Shown in pieces: positions 29,954 through 38,669 of a stretch of DNA of 42,222 nt. Source of the stretch: an uncultured Oscillospiraceae bacterium (GTDB taxonomy: Bacteria; Bacillota; Clostridia; Oscillospirales; Ruminococcaceae); NCBI GenBank assembly GCA_949743955.1, contig CATJVQ010000020.1, forward strand, positions 1 to 42,222. The letters are read 5' to 3'. The notes beneath the pieces are model-generated. The model worked only from the letters and a program-made list of their open reading frames with translations. It was not told the DNA's origin and searched no databases. The first letter of the stretch is position 1; every line of letters begins with the position of its first letter. Both the position numbers and the translations under genes were made by a program.

Positions 29954-30649
29954 ATGAAAAGAATTCTTGTTGTAGAGGATGAGGATGCCATCCGTGAGTT
30001 CGTCGTCATCAACCTTGAGCGTGCTGGTTATGACGTGACCGATGTCTCCTGCGGTGAAGACGCTCTGCGTGTCTTCGACGAGCAGAGCGGCAATTTTGAC
30101 GTTGCCCTGCTCGACATCATGATGCCCGGTATCGACGGTTTTCAGGTCTGCAAGGAAATCCGCCGGCGCAGCAGTTCCATCGGCATCATTCTGCTCTCCG
30201 CCAAAAGCCAGGAGATGGACAAGGTCAGCGGCCTGATGATGGGGGCGGATGACTACGTCACCAAGCCCTTCAGCCCCTCTGAGCTGACCGCCCGTGTGGA
30301 CGCGATTCACCGCCGTGTCACGATGGTCAACGGCCGTGCCGGCGACTCCTTCCTGCTCAGTTCCGGGCCGTTCGTCCTCAATCAGAAAAGCCGCAGCCTG
30401 AAAAAGAATGGGAAGGACATCGACCTGACACAAGTAGAATTTCAGATTATGGAGTATTTCATGAGCAATCCGGGCACAGCGCTCGAACGCAGTGAAATCC
30501 TCAACAAGGTTTGGGGCGAAAATTATTTCGGCGACATCAAAATCGTCGATGTCAATATCCGGCGTCTGCGGATGAAGATCGAGGATCAGCCCTCCGATCC
30601 CAAGTTTCTGGTGACGGTATGGGGCTTCGGCTATAAGTGGAATGTCTGA
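29954..30649 (+). CDS. OmpR/PhoB-family response regulator
   Basis: A 231-residue regulator. Receiver domain with acidic residues E8-D9, phospho-acceptor D54 in VALLDIMMPG and Lys in VTKPFSP; then an OmpR/PhoB winged helix (DLTQVEFQIMEYFM ... IVDVNIRRLRMKIE ... VWGFGYKW). AAGGAGA is placed before ATG 29954; the upstream extension has no site. Encoded between the lipoprotein and its cognate kinase, which follows 11 bases later. Confidence 0.94.
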   Translation: MKRILVVEDEDAIREFVVINLERAGYDVTDVSCGEDALRVFDEQSGNFDVALLDIMMPGIDGFQVCKEIRRRSSSIGIILLSAKSQEMDKVSGLMMGADDYVTKPFSPSELTARVDAIHRRVTMVNGRAGDSFLLSSGPFVLNQKSRSLKKNGKDIDLTQVEFQIMEYFMSNPGTALERSEILNKVWGENYFGDIKIVDVNIRRLRMKIEDQPSDPKFLVTVWGFGYKWNV

Positions 30650-30660
30650 GAGGTGCCGTT

Positions 30661-32079
30661 TTGGCTGTCAACAAAATTACTAAGCGGTGGCTGTTAAACA
30701 GCTTTGGCATCATTTTTTTCATTCTGGTCAGTATCGTTGTGGTCGCAGCGCTGAGTATCCGCACATTTTTTTATGGAAACGTCCAATCTGAAATTTTCAC
30801 CCGCGCCAACGTTGTCTCTGCCAAGATCGAGGCCTATGCCAGCGATTCGGGAGACGACATCTCCGCAGAGGTGCGCAACATCGTTGAGGATTTCACCGAC
30901 AAAAATATGATGGAACTGATGGCTGTCGGGCAGGATGGTCGTGTCGTGATTACCTCCAGCGGCTTTGCTCCCTCCGCCGATATGGAAATGCCTGATTTTG
31001 AAATGGCCATCGGTCCTGATGTCGGCGACGGTATCGGTGCGGCCCGGTACCGCTTCAACAACGAAAACCTGATGGCCGTGAGCATGCTTCTCCCCAGCGA
31101 CATCTCCTCCAGAGAGATCGCGGCGATGCGTTATGTCGTCTCTCTGGAAAACGTGGATCATCAGATTTTTATTTATATCTCTATTATTTCTCTGATCTGT
31201 GTCGGGGCGCTGATGTTTGTGCTCACAACAAGCTCCTACTTCATCGGCTCCATCGTGCGGCCCGTGGGCAAGGTGAGTGAAACGGCGCGCCGCATCGCGC
31301 AGGGGGACTTCAACGTCCGCCTCAAAAAGCTCAATGACGACGAAATCGGCGAACTGTGTGACACTATCAATGATATGGCCGAGGAACTCAGCCAGTCCGA
31401 AAAGATGAAGAATGATTTTATCTCCTCCGTCTCCCACGAGCTGCGCACCCCTCTGACGGCGATTAAGGGTTGGGCGGAGACGCTTTCTACTAATGAACCG
31501 ATCAATCGTGATTTAACCCAAAAAGGAATGCATGTCATCATCAGCGAAACAGAACGCCTCTCTCAGATGGTGGAGGAGCTGCTTGATTTCTCCCGCATCC
31601 AGTCCGGGCGCTTCAAGCTTGTGATCGACCACATCGACATCATCGCCGAGCTCAGCGACGCTGTCCTCATGTACACCGAGCGTGTAAAACGGGAAAATAT
31701 GACCCTGATTTACAATGAGCCGGATTATCTGGTCATGGTCAACGGAGATCGCAACCGGTTGCGTCAGGTATTCGTCAATATTATCGACAACGCCATCAAA
31801 TATTCCGATCCTGGCGGGACCATCACGATTACTGTCAGCCGTGCGGCAGGGCGTGTCATTATCACCATCTCCGATACTGGCTGCGGCATCAAAGAGGCTG
31901 ACTTGCCGAAGGTGAAGTCCAAATTTTATAAGGCCAATTCCACTCGGCGCGGTTCCGGTATCGGGCTGGCAGTAGCGGACGAGATCATCTCCCAGCATGA
32001 CGGTTCGCTTGAGCTTTCAAGCCGGGAAGGTGTCGGAACAACAGTCACTATTACGCTCCCCACAATCGATGAGCCATGA
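30661..32079 (+). CDS. PhoR/WalK-like sensor histidine kinase
   Basis: A 472-residue membrane kinase: helix 13-33, an extracytoplasmic domain of about 135 residues, helix about 169-195, HAMP (about 196-250), HisKA with FISSVSHELRTPLTAIKGWA (H259) and HATPase_c (FVNIIDNAIKYSD, DTGCGIKEADL, GSGIGLAVADEI). The TTG at 30661 is preferred because GAGAGGTG lies six bases upstream; an ATG at 30637 would overlap the regulator gene without a good site. Partner of the preceding regulator. Followed by a terminator. Confidence 0.92.
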   Translation: MAVNKITKRWLLNSFGIIFFILVSIVVVAALSIRTFFYGNVQSEIFTRANVVSAKIEAYASDSGDDISAEVRNIVEDFTDKNMMELMAVGQDGRVVITSSGFAPSADMEMPDFEMAIGPDVGDGIGAARYRFNNENLMAVSMLLPSDISSREIAAMRYVVSLENVDHQIFIYISIISLICVGALMFVLTTSSYFIGSIVRPVGKVSETARRIAQGDFNVRLKKLNDDEIGELCDTINDMAEELSQSEKMKNDFISSVSHELRTPLTAIKGWAETLSTNEPINRDLTQKGMHVIISETERLSQMVEELLDFSRIQSGRFKLVIDHIDIIAELSDAVLMYTERVKRENMTLIYNEPDYLVMVNGDRNRLRQVFVNIIDNAIKYSDPGGTITITVSRAAGRVIITISDTGCGIKEADLPKVKSKFYKANSTRRGSGIGLAVADEIISQHDGSLELSSREGVGTTVTITLPTIDEP

Positions 32080-32080
32080 C

Positions 32081-32119
32081 AAAGGACAGGAAAGCTGCTG
32101 CTTCCCTGCCCTTGTTTTT
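32081..32119 (+). terminator. Terminator after the kinase gene
   Basis: Imperfect stem AAGGACAGGAAAGC / GCTTCCCTGCCCTT with loop TGCT, then GTTTTTA. Confidence 0.7.
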
Positions 32120-32173
32120 ACTCGGAAATGATTGACCTTGTCAGTGCAAATTCCTGTAAAGGCCCTTCCCTTT

Positions 32174-32896
32174 TCAGATTAACCTTTCCAGTTCCTTTTT
32201 CAGCCGTTTGATGATGCGCTTCTCAAGGCGGGAAATATAGGATTGAGAGATCCCGATGATGTCCGCGACCTCCTTTTGCGTCCGTTCATTCCCATCGATC
32301 AGGCCGAAGCGCAGCTGCATGATGCGCCTTTCCCTCTCCCCCAGATGATTCACAGCACTGAGGAGCATGTTCTTTTCTGCGTCGCGCTCAATATTGTGAT
32401 TGACACTGTCGCTCTCCGTTCCGAGAACATCGGAGAGGAGAAGTTCGTTTCCGTCCCAGTCGATATTGAGCGGTTCGTCAATGGAGACTTCGTTTTTATG
32501 ATTCTGGATTTTGCGCAGGTACATCAGGATCTCATTTTCGATACAGCGGGAGGCGTAGGTAGCCAGCTTAATCCCCCGCGTGGGTGCAAAGGTGTTGACC
32601 GCTTTGATAAGGCCTATTGTGCCTATGGAGATCAGATCCTCCACCCCCACGCCGCTCGATTCAAACTTCTTGGCAATATAGACAACCAGCCGCAGATTAT
32701 GGACAATCAGCGTTTTCCTGGCGCCGGTGACCTCCGGCTCCTGACCGAGCTGTGCGAAGACCTTTTCTTCCTCTGCCTTAGAGAGCGGCGCCGGGAGCAC
32801 TTCGGGGCCATTGATATAATGAACGGCATCCCCCAGACCCAGCAGGCGGAATAATTTTAAGTATACAGGAACCGCCAAACATCTTATGGACAACAT
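32174..32896 (-). CDS. sigE: Sporulation sigma factor E (pro-sigma-E)
   Basis: The 240-residue mother-cell sigma factor of early sporulation. The hydrophobic/amphipathic N-terminal pro-sequence (about 1-26) is followed by HYINGPEVLPAPLSKAEEE, closely like the cleavage region of B. subtilis pro-sigma-E. Region 2 (LRLVVYIAKKFESSGVGVED, GTIGLIKAVNTF, KLATYASRCIENEILM) and region 4 (ERRIMQLRFGL, KEVADIIGISQSYISRLEKR) are complete. The ATG overlaps the spoIIGA stop (TAATG), so translation is coupled to that of its processing protease. sigG, often next in this cluster, is not downstream here. Confidence 0.96.
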   Translation of the reverse strand: MLSIRCLAVPVYLKLFRLLGLGDAVHYINGPEVLPAPLSKAEEEKVFAQLGQEPEVTGARKTLIVHNLRLVVYIAKKFESSGVGVEDLISIGTIGLIKAVNTFAPTRGIKLATYASRCIENEILMYLRKIQNHKNEVSIDEPLNIDWDGNELLLSDVLGTESDSVNHNIERDAEKNMLLSAVNHLGERERRIMQLRFGLIDGNERTQKEVADIIGISQSYISRLEKRIIKRLKKELERLI

Positions 32897-33768
32897 TATA
32901 ACGCACCGCCTTCCTGAAGTTTCTGTAAAGGGAGATCCCGTCCTGTCAGGGCGGGGTTAAGAATGAGGGCGTCGATAGGCTGCGCCGTTACCGCGATAAA
33001 GACATCCTCTACCAGAAGATTCCGGCCGGAGGAAGAGAGCAGCATCCGCTCCGGACGAAAGGCCGGCAGGAGCTCCTGCCCGGCCACCGTTGTGCAGACA
33101 ATCATCCGCACTCCCGGGCTCCCTTCCATCGGCGCATGCAGCGCGTGTTCTACAGTCGCCGGCAGCAGATCGCCAAGCAGTCCGGGCGACGCTATGACCA
33201 CCGGCGTACCGGTAAACAGATCGATGAGGCGGTTTTGTGAATCCATGACTCCGTATCGCTCCCCGGTCTTCCCCTCCACTGTAATCTGTACCCGGTATTC
33301 TTGTGCGGATACCAGCCCGCGTTTCCCTATCTTCTGTACAAACAGGATCACGATATAGGCTGCCGTGGAACCGGCCAGCATTTGCAGTGCGGAAATCCGA
33401 AAATAACAGATCCCATTTTGATAAAAGCCCACTCGCCCACCGGAAATCAGGATCAGAAACAGCATCAGGCCCGCAAACAGAAAGCTGACGGTGAGCAGCC
33501 AGAAAAGCCGTACCGCATAGCTCCGTATGCTGTGGTATCCTCCCGCGACGGCGGTCAGCGCCGCCGAAATCAGCAGCTTGAGAGTTATATTGATCCACGG
33601 CGTCAGGGGCGGAAGGAAAAGAATCAGGGAGGAAATTCCTCCGGCCAGCGCTGCAATCGCTATCCGCAGGCGGTTTAGCCGGACGCCGCACAGCCTTCCG
33701 GAAACCAGCAGCAGCAGATAATCAACGATAAAATTGATTGTAATCAGTACATCCACATAGACAATCAT
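32896..33768 (-). CDS. spoIIGA: Sigma-E processing peptidase SpoIIGA
   Basis: A 290-residue membrane aspartic protease that cleaves the pro-sequence from sigma-E in the mother cell. The N-terminal half has about five membrane helices (MIVYVDVLITINFIVDYLLLL ... to about residue 147). The soluble protease domain contains D176 in MDSQNRLIDLFTGTPVVI; in Bacillus the corresponding motif is DTGN, so Gly is replaced by Gln while the catalytic Asp is kept. Start at ATG 33768 (MIVYVDV), the family's usual N-terminus, after AAGGAGG. Co-transcribed with sigE. Confidence 0.93.
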   Translation of the reverse strand: MIVYVDVLITINFIVDYLLLLVSGRLCGVRLNRLRIAIAALAGGISSLILFLPPLTPWINITLKLLISAALTAVAGGYHSIRSYAVRLFWLLTVSFLFAGLMLFLILISGGRVGFYQNGICYFRISALQMLAGSTAAYIVILFVQKIGKRGLVSAQEYRVQITVEGKTGERYGVMDSQNRLIDLFTGTPVVIASPGLLGDLLPATVEHALHAPMEGSPGVRMIVCTTVAGQELLPAFRPERMLLSSSGRNLLVEDVFIAVTAQPIDALILNPALTGRDLPLQKLQEGGAL

Positions 33769-33799
33769 CGGTTTCCTGTTTTCCTCCTTCCCTCTTTTT

Positions 33800-33834
33800 A
33801 TTATACCGTTTCTCCCTGCAAAGAAACTGTCGAT
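33800..33834 (-). promoter_or_regulatory. spoIIG-type promoter with 22-bp spacer and Spo0A-box-like element
   Basis: On the minus strand a perfect TATAAT (33805-33800) lies 22 bases after TCGACA (33833-33828). On the plus strand the same bases read TGTCGAT (33828-33834), one mismatch from the Spo0A box TGTCGAA. The B. subtilis spoIIG promoter has the same unusual 22-bp spacing with 0A boxes at the -35 region. Confidence 0.65.
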
Positions 33835-33862
33835 GAAAGGGCGGGAATTGAGCGAAAAAGGG

Positions 33863-33891
33863 TTGTGTTTCCGGGAAAATCGTGATAAAAT
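33863..33891 (+). promoter_or_regulatory. Promoter of typA
   Basis: TTGTGT (33863-33868), 17-base spacer, TAAAAT (33886-33891), 53 bases before the TTG start. Confidence 0.6.
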
Positions 33892-33944
33892 AAAGTGTTG
33901 AGTCAATAATACAGTTTTTCAGTTTGGGGAAGAAGGAATTCTGA

Positions 33945-35765
33945 TTGGTTAGAGAAGATCTGCGCAATGTCGCGATTATTGCCCATGTCGATCACGGAAA
34001 GACTACACTCGTTGATGAGATGCTTAAACAGGGCGGCGTATTCAGGGAGAACCAGGCGGTCGAGGATCGCGTGATGGATTCCGGCGATCTGGAGCGTGAG
34101 CGCGGCATTACTATTTTAGCGAAAAATACATCCGTATGGTATCACGGTGTGAAAATCAATATTGTCGACACCCCCGGTCACGCCGATTTCGGCGGTGAGG
34201 TCGAACGTGTCCTCAAGATGGTCAACGGTGTCATTCTGCTTGTCGACTCGTTTGAGGGGCCGATGCCGCAGACCCGTTTTGTTCTGGAAAAGGCGCTGGC
34301 TCTCGGGCATCGCGTGATCGTGGTGATCAACAAGATCGACCGGCCCGACGCCCGCCTCAAGGAGGTTCCCGACGAAGTGCTCGAACTGCTGCTCGATCTC
34401 GATGCAAGCGAAGAGCAGCTCGACAGCCCCGTCGTCTTCTGTTCCGGACGTGATGGGACCGCCTCTTTCGATCCCAATACACCGGGAACGGATCTGTCCC
34501 CTCTGTTTGAGAAAATCCTCGATCAGATCCCTGCGCCAGAGGGTGATGAGGACGCGCCGTTCCAAATGCTGGTTTCCTCCATCGACTATAATTCCTATGT
34601 CGGCCGGATCGCCATTGGGCGTATCGAACGCGGCTGTCTGCGTCAGAATCAGGAAGTCGCCGTGTGTGACTATCACAATCTGGAACACAGCGCCCGGGCC
34701 AAAGCTGCGAATCTGTTCCAGTTTGAGGGGCTGAACCGTGTCCCCGTCACGGAAGCGAAAATAGGCGATATCGTGTGCCTTTCGGGCATCGACGATATTT
34801 CCATCGGCAACACCATCTGTGCCGTAGACTCTGTGGAGCCCCTACCGTTCGTAAAAATTTCCGAACCCACCATGGAAATGACATTCTCTGTCAACGACAG
34901 TCCCTTCGCCGGAAAGGAGGGCAAGTTTGTCACTTCCCGGCATCTGCGTGAGCGCCTGTACCGCGAACTGCTCAAGGACGTTTCCCTCCGTGTTGAGGAT
35001 ACCGACACAACGGAGAGTTTCCGTGTATGCGGGCGTGGCGAGATGCATCTGTCCATCCTGATTGAAAATATGCGCCGGGAGGGGTACGAATTTCAGGTCA
35101 GCACACCCAAGGTGCTGAATAAGGAAATCGACGGTGTTCTGATGGAGCCCATTGAGGAACTTGTCATCGACGTACCTGAGGCATGCGTGGGTGCTGTCAT
35201 GGAAAAGATGGGGCAGCGGAAAGCCGAGCTTCAGCACATGGCACCGCAGGGAAGCCGTATGCGTCTGGAATTCACCATCCCTTCGCGCGGCCTGTTCGGT
35301 TATCGCAGTGTTTTTATGACCGATACCAAGGGTGAGGGCATATTAAACTCTGTCTTCTCCGGCTATCAGCCTCTCAAGGGGGATATTCCCCGCCGCAGCT
35401 ATGGTTCCCTTATCGCTTTCGAGGATGGAGAGTCCGTTACCTATGGCCTCTATAACGCCCAGGAACGCGGAGAACTTTTTATCGGTGCGGGTGTACCCGT
35501 CTATGAAGGGATGGTCGTCGGTCAGTCGCCAAAGGGGGAGGATATTGCCGTCAATGTCTGCAAGACGAAGCATCTGACAAACACGCGTGCCTCCGGTTCA
35601 GACGATGCGCTGCGCCTCGTTCCCCCAAAGCGAATGAGCTTGGAGATGTCCATCGAATTTATCGGCGACGATGAACTGCTGGAGATTACTCCCCAGAATA
35701 TCCGCATTCGTAAGCGTATTCTCAACAATTCTCTCCGCCTGAAAGCCGCTTCCAAAAATAAATAA
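33945..35765 (+). CDS. typA: Ribosome-associated translational GTPase TypA/BipA
   Basis: A 606-residue GTPase of the EF-G-like group, linked to ribosome assembly and stress growth. G1 AHVDHGKTTL, switch II/G3 DTPGHADFGGEV, G4 NKIDRPDA and G5 near CSGRDG are all present. Domain 2, an EF-G-like domain III and the TypA-specific C-terminal domain (GLFGYRSVFMTDTKGEGI ... NVCKTKHLTNTRAS) follow. TTG start after AGAAGGAA at proper distance. Monocistronic, closed by the strong hairpin at 35771-35806. Confidence 0.97.
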   Translation: MVREDLRNVAIIAHVDHGKTTLVDEMLKQGGVFRENQAVEDRVMDSGDLERERGITILAKNTSVWYHGVKINIVDTPGHADFGGEVERVLKMVNGVILLVDSFEGPMPQTRFVLEKALALGHRVIVVINKIDRPDARLKEVPDEVLELLLDLDASEEQLDSPVVFCSGRDGTASFDPNTPGTDLSPLFEKILDQIPAPEGDEDAPFQMLVSSIDYNSYVGRIAIGRIERGCLRQNQEVAVCDYHNLEHSARAKAANLFQFEGLNRVPVTEAKIGDIVCLSGIDDISIGNTICAVDSVEPLPFVKISEPTMEMTFSVNDSPFAGKEGKFVTSRHLRERLYRELLKDVSLRVEDTDTTESFRVCGRGEMHLSILIENMRREGYEFQVSTPKVLNKEIDGVLMEPIEELVIDVPEACVGAVMEKMGQRKAELQHMAPQGSRMRLEFTIPSRGLFGYRSVFMTDTKGEGILNSVFSGYQPLKGDIPRRSYGSLIAFEDGESVTYGLYNAQERGELFIGAGVPVYEGMVVGQSPKGEDIAVNVCKTKHLTNTRASGSDDALRLVPPKRMSLEMSIEFIGDDELLEITPQNIRIRKRILNNSLRLKAASKNK

Positions 35766-35770
35766 CATGA

Positions 35771-35806
35771 AAAACCGCCTTGAGATAAAAATCTCAAGGC
35801 GGTTTT
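35771..35806. terminator. Strong bidirectional terminator between typA and tsf
   Basis: A perfect 16-bp stem, AAAACCGCCTTGAGAT (35771-35786) and its inverse (35791-35806), with an AAAA loop and T-runs for both strands. Confidence 0.92.
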
Positions 35807-35830
35807 ATTATTATCAGGAAAAGGACAGCC

Positions 35831-36733
35831 TTACTTTACCAGAGACGCGATTTCCTCTGCAAAATTATCCTCGCGCTTCTCCATCCCTTCACCCTTCTCG
35901 AAACGGATGAACTGGGTAACGGCAATTTTTCCGCCCAGAGCGGCAGCCGTCTTCTCAATATACTTCTGTACAGAAAGATCTCCGTCCTTGATGAACGCCT
36001 GATCGACCAGGCAGACCTCCTCGAAGAACTTGCGGATACGCCCCTGCACCATCTTCTGCGCAATATTTTCCGGCTTCCCCTCGTTCATCGCCTGCGCGGT
36101 GAGGATTTCCTTCTCCTTTGTCAGACGCTCCTCCGGAATCGCGTCGCGATTGAGGTAAAGCGGTGTAGACGCCGCAATCTGCATCGCGATATCCTTAGCG
36201 AACTCATGGAACCCGTCTTTCCCGCCGCAGTCAGTATCAAACCCGACCATGACACCGATACGGCCGCCGCCATGGACATACGTGACCAGATCACCCTCAT
36301 AGCGGGCAAAGCGGCGGACGTTCATGTTTTCACCGATGGTAAGAATCTTATCCTTAAGAAGCTGATCGATCGTAAACTCGGAACCGACCGCCTTCAGCCC
36401 CATCAGAGCCGGTACATCCGCGGGGTTCTGCTCGGCAACTGTCTTCGCGCAGGTCTCCACGAACTCCATAAACGAAGCGTTCTTGGCAACGAAGTCTGTC
36501 TCCGCATTGACCTCGATCACAACGCCAACGCCGTTAGCCTCATACGCATAGACAACACCCTCAGCCGCAATACGGCCGGCCTTTTTTTCCGCCGCAGCAA
36601 GCCCCTTCTCACGCAGGAACTCAACTGCCTTCTCCATATCTCCATCCGACTGCGTAAGCGCCTTCTTGCAGTCCATCATCCCGCAGCCGGTTCTTTCACG
36701 CAGTGCAGCAACATCCTTTGCAGAAAATGCCAT
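35831..36733 (-). CDS. tsf: Elongation factor Ts
   Basis: The 300-residue nucleotide-exchange factor for EF-Tu. N-terminal UBA-like domain with VAALRERTGCGMMDCKKALT, then the core with AAEKKAGRIAAEGVV and the signature EVNAETDFVAKN. The C-terminal subdomain continues to ...AEEIASLVK. Full length. It follows rpsB by 20 bases and shares its promoter. Confidence 0.97.
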   Translation of the reverse strand: MAFSAKDVAALRERTGCGMMDCKKALTQSDGDMEKAVEFLREKGLAAAEKKAGRIAAEGVVYAYEANGVGVVIEVNAETDFVAKNASFMEFVETCAKTVAEQNPADVPALMGLKAVGSEFTIDQLLKDKILTIGENMNVRRFARYEGDLVTYVHGGGRIGVMVGFDTDCGGKDGFHEFAKDIAMQIAASTPLYLNRDAIPEERLTKEKEILTAQAMNEGKPENIAQKMVQGRIRKFFEEVCLVDQAFIKDGDLSVQKYIEKTAAALGGKIAVTQFIRFEKGEGMEKREDNFAEEIASLVK

Positions 36734-36753
36734 TGATTTTTTCCTCCCAATCC

Positions 36754-37509
36754 TTACTTGGATTCTTCCTCATCCGTCTCGTTTTCTTTGGCAAGCGCCT
36801 CTTCCTCTGCCGCAGCAGCACCCTGCATCCCCTGCCGGCCCTCAATAATAGCGTCAGCCATGGTCTGCGAAATGAGCTTTACAGCACGAATAGCATCGTC
36901 GTTGCCGGGGATAACGTAATCAATCTCGTCCGGATCGCAGTTGGTGTCAACGATTGCGACAATCGGAATGCCCAGATTGCGCGCCTCAGCCACCGCAATG
37001 CGCTCCTTGCGCGGATCGACGATGAACAGGGCCGCCGGAAGGTTAGTCATATTCTTGATACCGCCCATGAATTTCTCGAGCTTTTCAATCTCCAGATTGA
37101 GCTTGATGACTTCCTTTTTGGGGAGACGATCAAACGTGCCGTCCTCTTCCATTTTGCGCAGCTGGGCCAAACGGTCGATACGGCGGCGGATGGTCTTAAA
37201 ATTGGTGAGCATCCCACCGAGCCATCTGGCGTTGACGTAATGGGCGCCGGCACGCTCGGATTCCTCACGGATAGAATCGCCCGCCTGCTTCTTGGTTCCG
37301 ACGAAGAGCACTTCGCCGCCCTGAGCGGACAGGTCGCGTACAAACATATACGCTTCCTCAAGTTTTTTAACGGTCTTCTGCAGATCAATAATGTAGATAC
37401 CGTTGCGCTCTGTAAAGATATAGCGCGCCATCTTGGGGTTCCAGCGGCGAGTCTGATGTCCAAAATGGACGCCCGCTTCGAGTAACTGTTTCATAGATAC
37501 GACTGCCAT
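36754..37509 (-). CDS. rpsB: 30S ribosomal protein S2
   Basis: A 251-residue ribosomal protein: [22 protein letters not shown] at the start, [18 protein letters not shown] and [17 protein letters not shown] in the core, acidic tail. ATG 37509 follows AAGGAGG by nine bases (an upstream TTG is less well placed). First gene of the rpsB-tsf operon; the 110-base leader between promoter and start is GC-rich and could fold, but no known leader motif is identified. Confidence 0.97.
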   Translation of the reverse strand: MAVVSMKQLLEAGVHFGHQTRRWNPKMARYIFTERNGIYIIDLQKTVKKLEEAYMFVRDLSAQGGEVLFVGTKKQAGDSIREESERAGAHYVNARWLGGMLTNFKTIRRRIDRLAQLRKMEEDGTFDRLPKKEVIKLNLEIEKLEKFMGGIKNMTNLPAALFIVDPRKERIAVAEARNLGIPIVAIVDTNCDPDEIDYVIPGNDDAIRAVKLISQTMADAIIEGRQGMQGAAAAEEEALAKENETDEEESK

Positions 37510-37618
37510 TGTCAAATTCCTCCTTCAGGTTGTTTCCACCGCGCGCCCGTCTGGCGTACGCCTCATCCGCCCTGCGGACACCCATCACGTACCGGACATC
37601 GCGTGCGTTTTCCGAATT

Positions 37619-37647
37619 ATTATATCATGTCTTTCTATACTTTGCAA
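37619..37647 (-). promoter_or_regulatory. Strong sigma-A promoter of rpsB-tsf
   Basis: On the minus strand TTGCAA (37647-37642), 17-base spacer, TATAAT (37624-37619). Starts an untranslated leader of about 100 bases. Confidence 0.82.
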
Positions 37648-37676
37648 GCATTTTTCCCCTTGAATTTTACATTTTA

Positions 37677-38348
37677 TCATTCCAACGAAAGCTGCCAGTT
37701 GATGCCACGGCCGAACTGTTCAAGAAACATATTGGTTTTGGAAAAATGACGGCATCCAAAAAAACCGCTGTCCGCGGAAAAGGGGCTGGGATGCGCTGCG
37801 GTAAGTACTAAATGGCTGGCATTCGTGATATACTGCGCCTTTGCCTTTGCAAAAGAACCCCACAGCAGGAACACCATCGGTTCTTTCCGGGCGTTGAGCA
37901 GCTCAATCACGTGATCCGTAAACAGGGTCCAGCCAAGTGAAGCGTGAGAATTTGCCCGCCCCGCACGGACTGTGAGCGTCGCGTTGAGCAGTAATACGCC
38001 ATCTTCCGCCCACTCTGTCAGGCATCCGTGCCCGGGAGGAATAAAGTCTGTATCATCGTGCAGCTCCCGAAAAATGTTTTGCAGGGACGGCGGCACTTTC
38101 ACACCCTTGCGCACGGAAAACGATAACCCATGCGCCTGACCCGGACCATGATACGGGTCCTGGCCGAGGATGACCGCTTTAACATCACTGTACGATGTCT
38201 CGCGCAGAGCACTGAAAATATCGCTCATCGGCGGATACACAGTATACTTTCGGTATTCTTCTTTGAGCTTCTCCCGAAGAGACTGATAATACGGCTTCTT
38301 AAACTCCGGCGCAAGCAGCTCGTCCCATTCATTTCCCAGTGAAACCAT
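37677..38348 (-). CDS. ung: Uracil-DNA glycosylase (family 1)
   Basis: A 223-residue repair enzyme that removes uracil from DNA. Catalytic water-activating loop VILGQDPYHGPGQAHGLSFS, uracil-binding LLLNATLTV, and the minor-groove loop HPSPFSADSGFFG. The start at 38348 follows GGGAGGG; the longer frame has no better site. Upstream of the rpsB promoter on the same strand, but the latter has its own strong promoter. Confidence 0.97.
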   Translation of the reverse strand: MVSLGNEWDELLAPEFKKPYYQSLREKLKEEYRKYTVYPPMSDIFSALRETSYSDVKAVILGQDPYHGPGQAHGLSFSVRKGVKVPPSLQNIFRELHDDTDFIPPGHGCLTEWAEDGVLLLNATLTVRAGRANSHASLGWTLFTDHVIELLNARKEPMVFLLWGSFAKAKAQYITNASHLVLTAAHPSPFSADSGFFGCRHFSKTNMFLEQFGRGINWQLSLE

Positions 38349-38608
38349 TTTATTGCCCTCCCGTTCTGTTTTGATTATACTCGTTCTCTTCATTTCTGTA
38401 AACTTTAAGTTTTCAGCTTTCTTGCTTTGGGAGTCGTATTTTTATATAAATAATTATGCCGACTTTAAATTATAAATTTTTATAAATATCAAAATTTCGC
38501 TTGTATTTTCGGCAAATTCATTTGTTTTACCTGCTTTATTTTTATGTTTATTAAATTTTACATAAATATCACCATTTAGATAATTTATATAAATTCATCA
38601 AATCATCG

Positions 38609-38637
38609 TTTACAATTCCATTTTCCCATGATATGAT
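38609..38637 (+). promoter_or_regulatory. Promoter of the LacI-type regulator
   Basis: TTTACA (38609-38614), 17-base spacer, TATGAT (38632-38637), within an AT-rich gap of about 320 bases (38349-38669) that holds no gene. Confidence 0.55.
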
Positions 38638-38669
38638 TATAATAAGGAATGGGAATGGAGGGACAGGTC

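Noticed and set aside
32080-32173. A sigG gene expected next to sigE
   Set aside because: The gap contains only a terminator and then the end of the kinase gene; sigG is not in the window.
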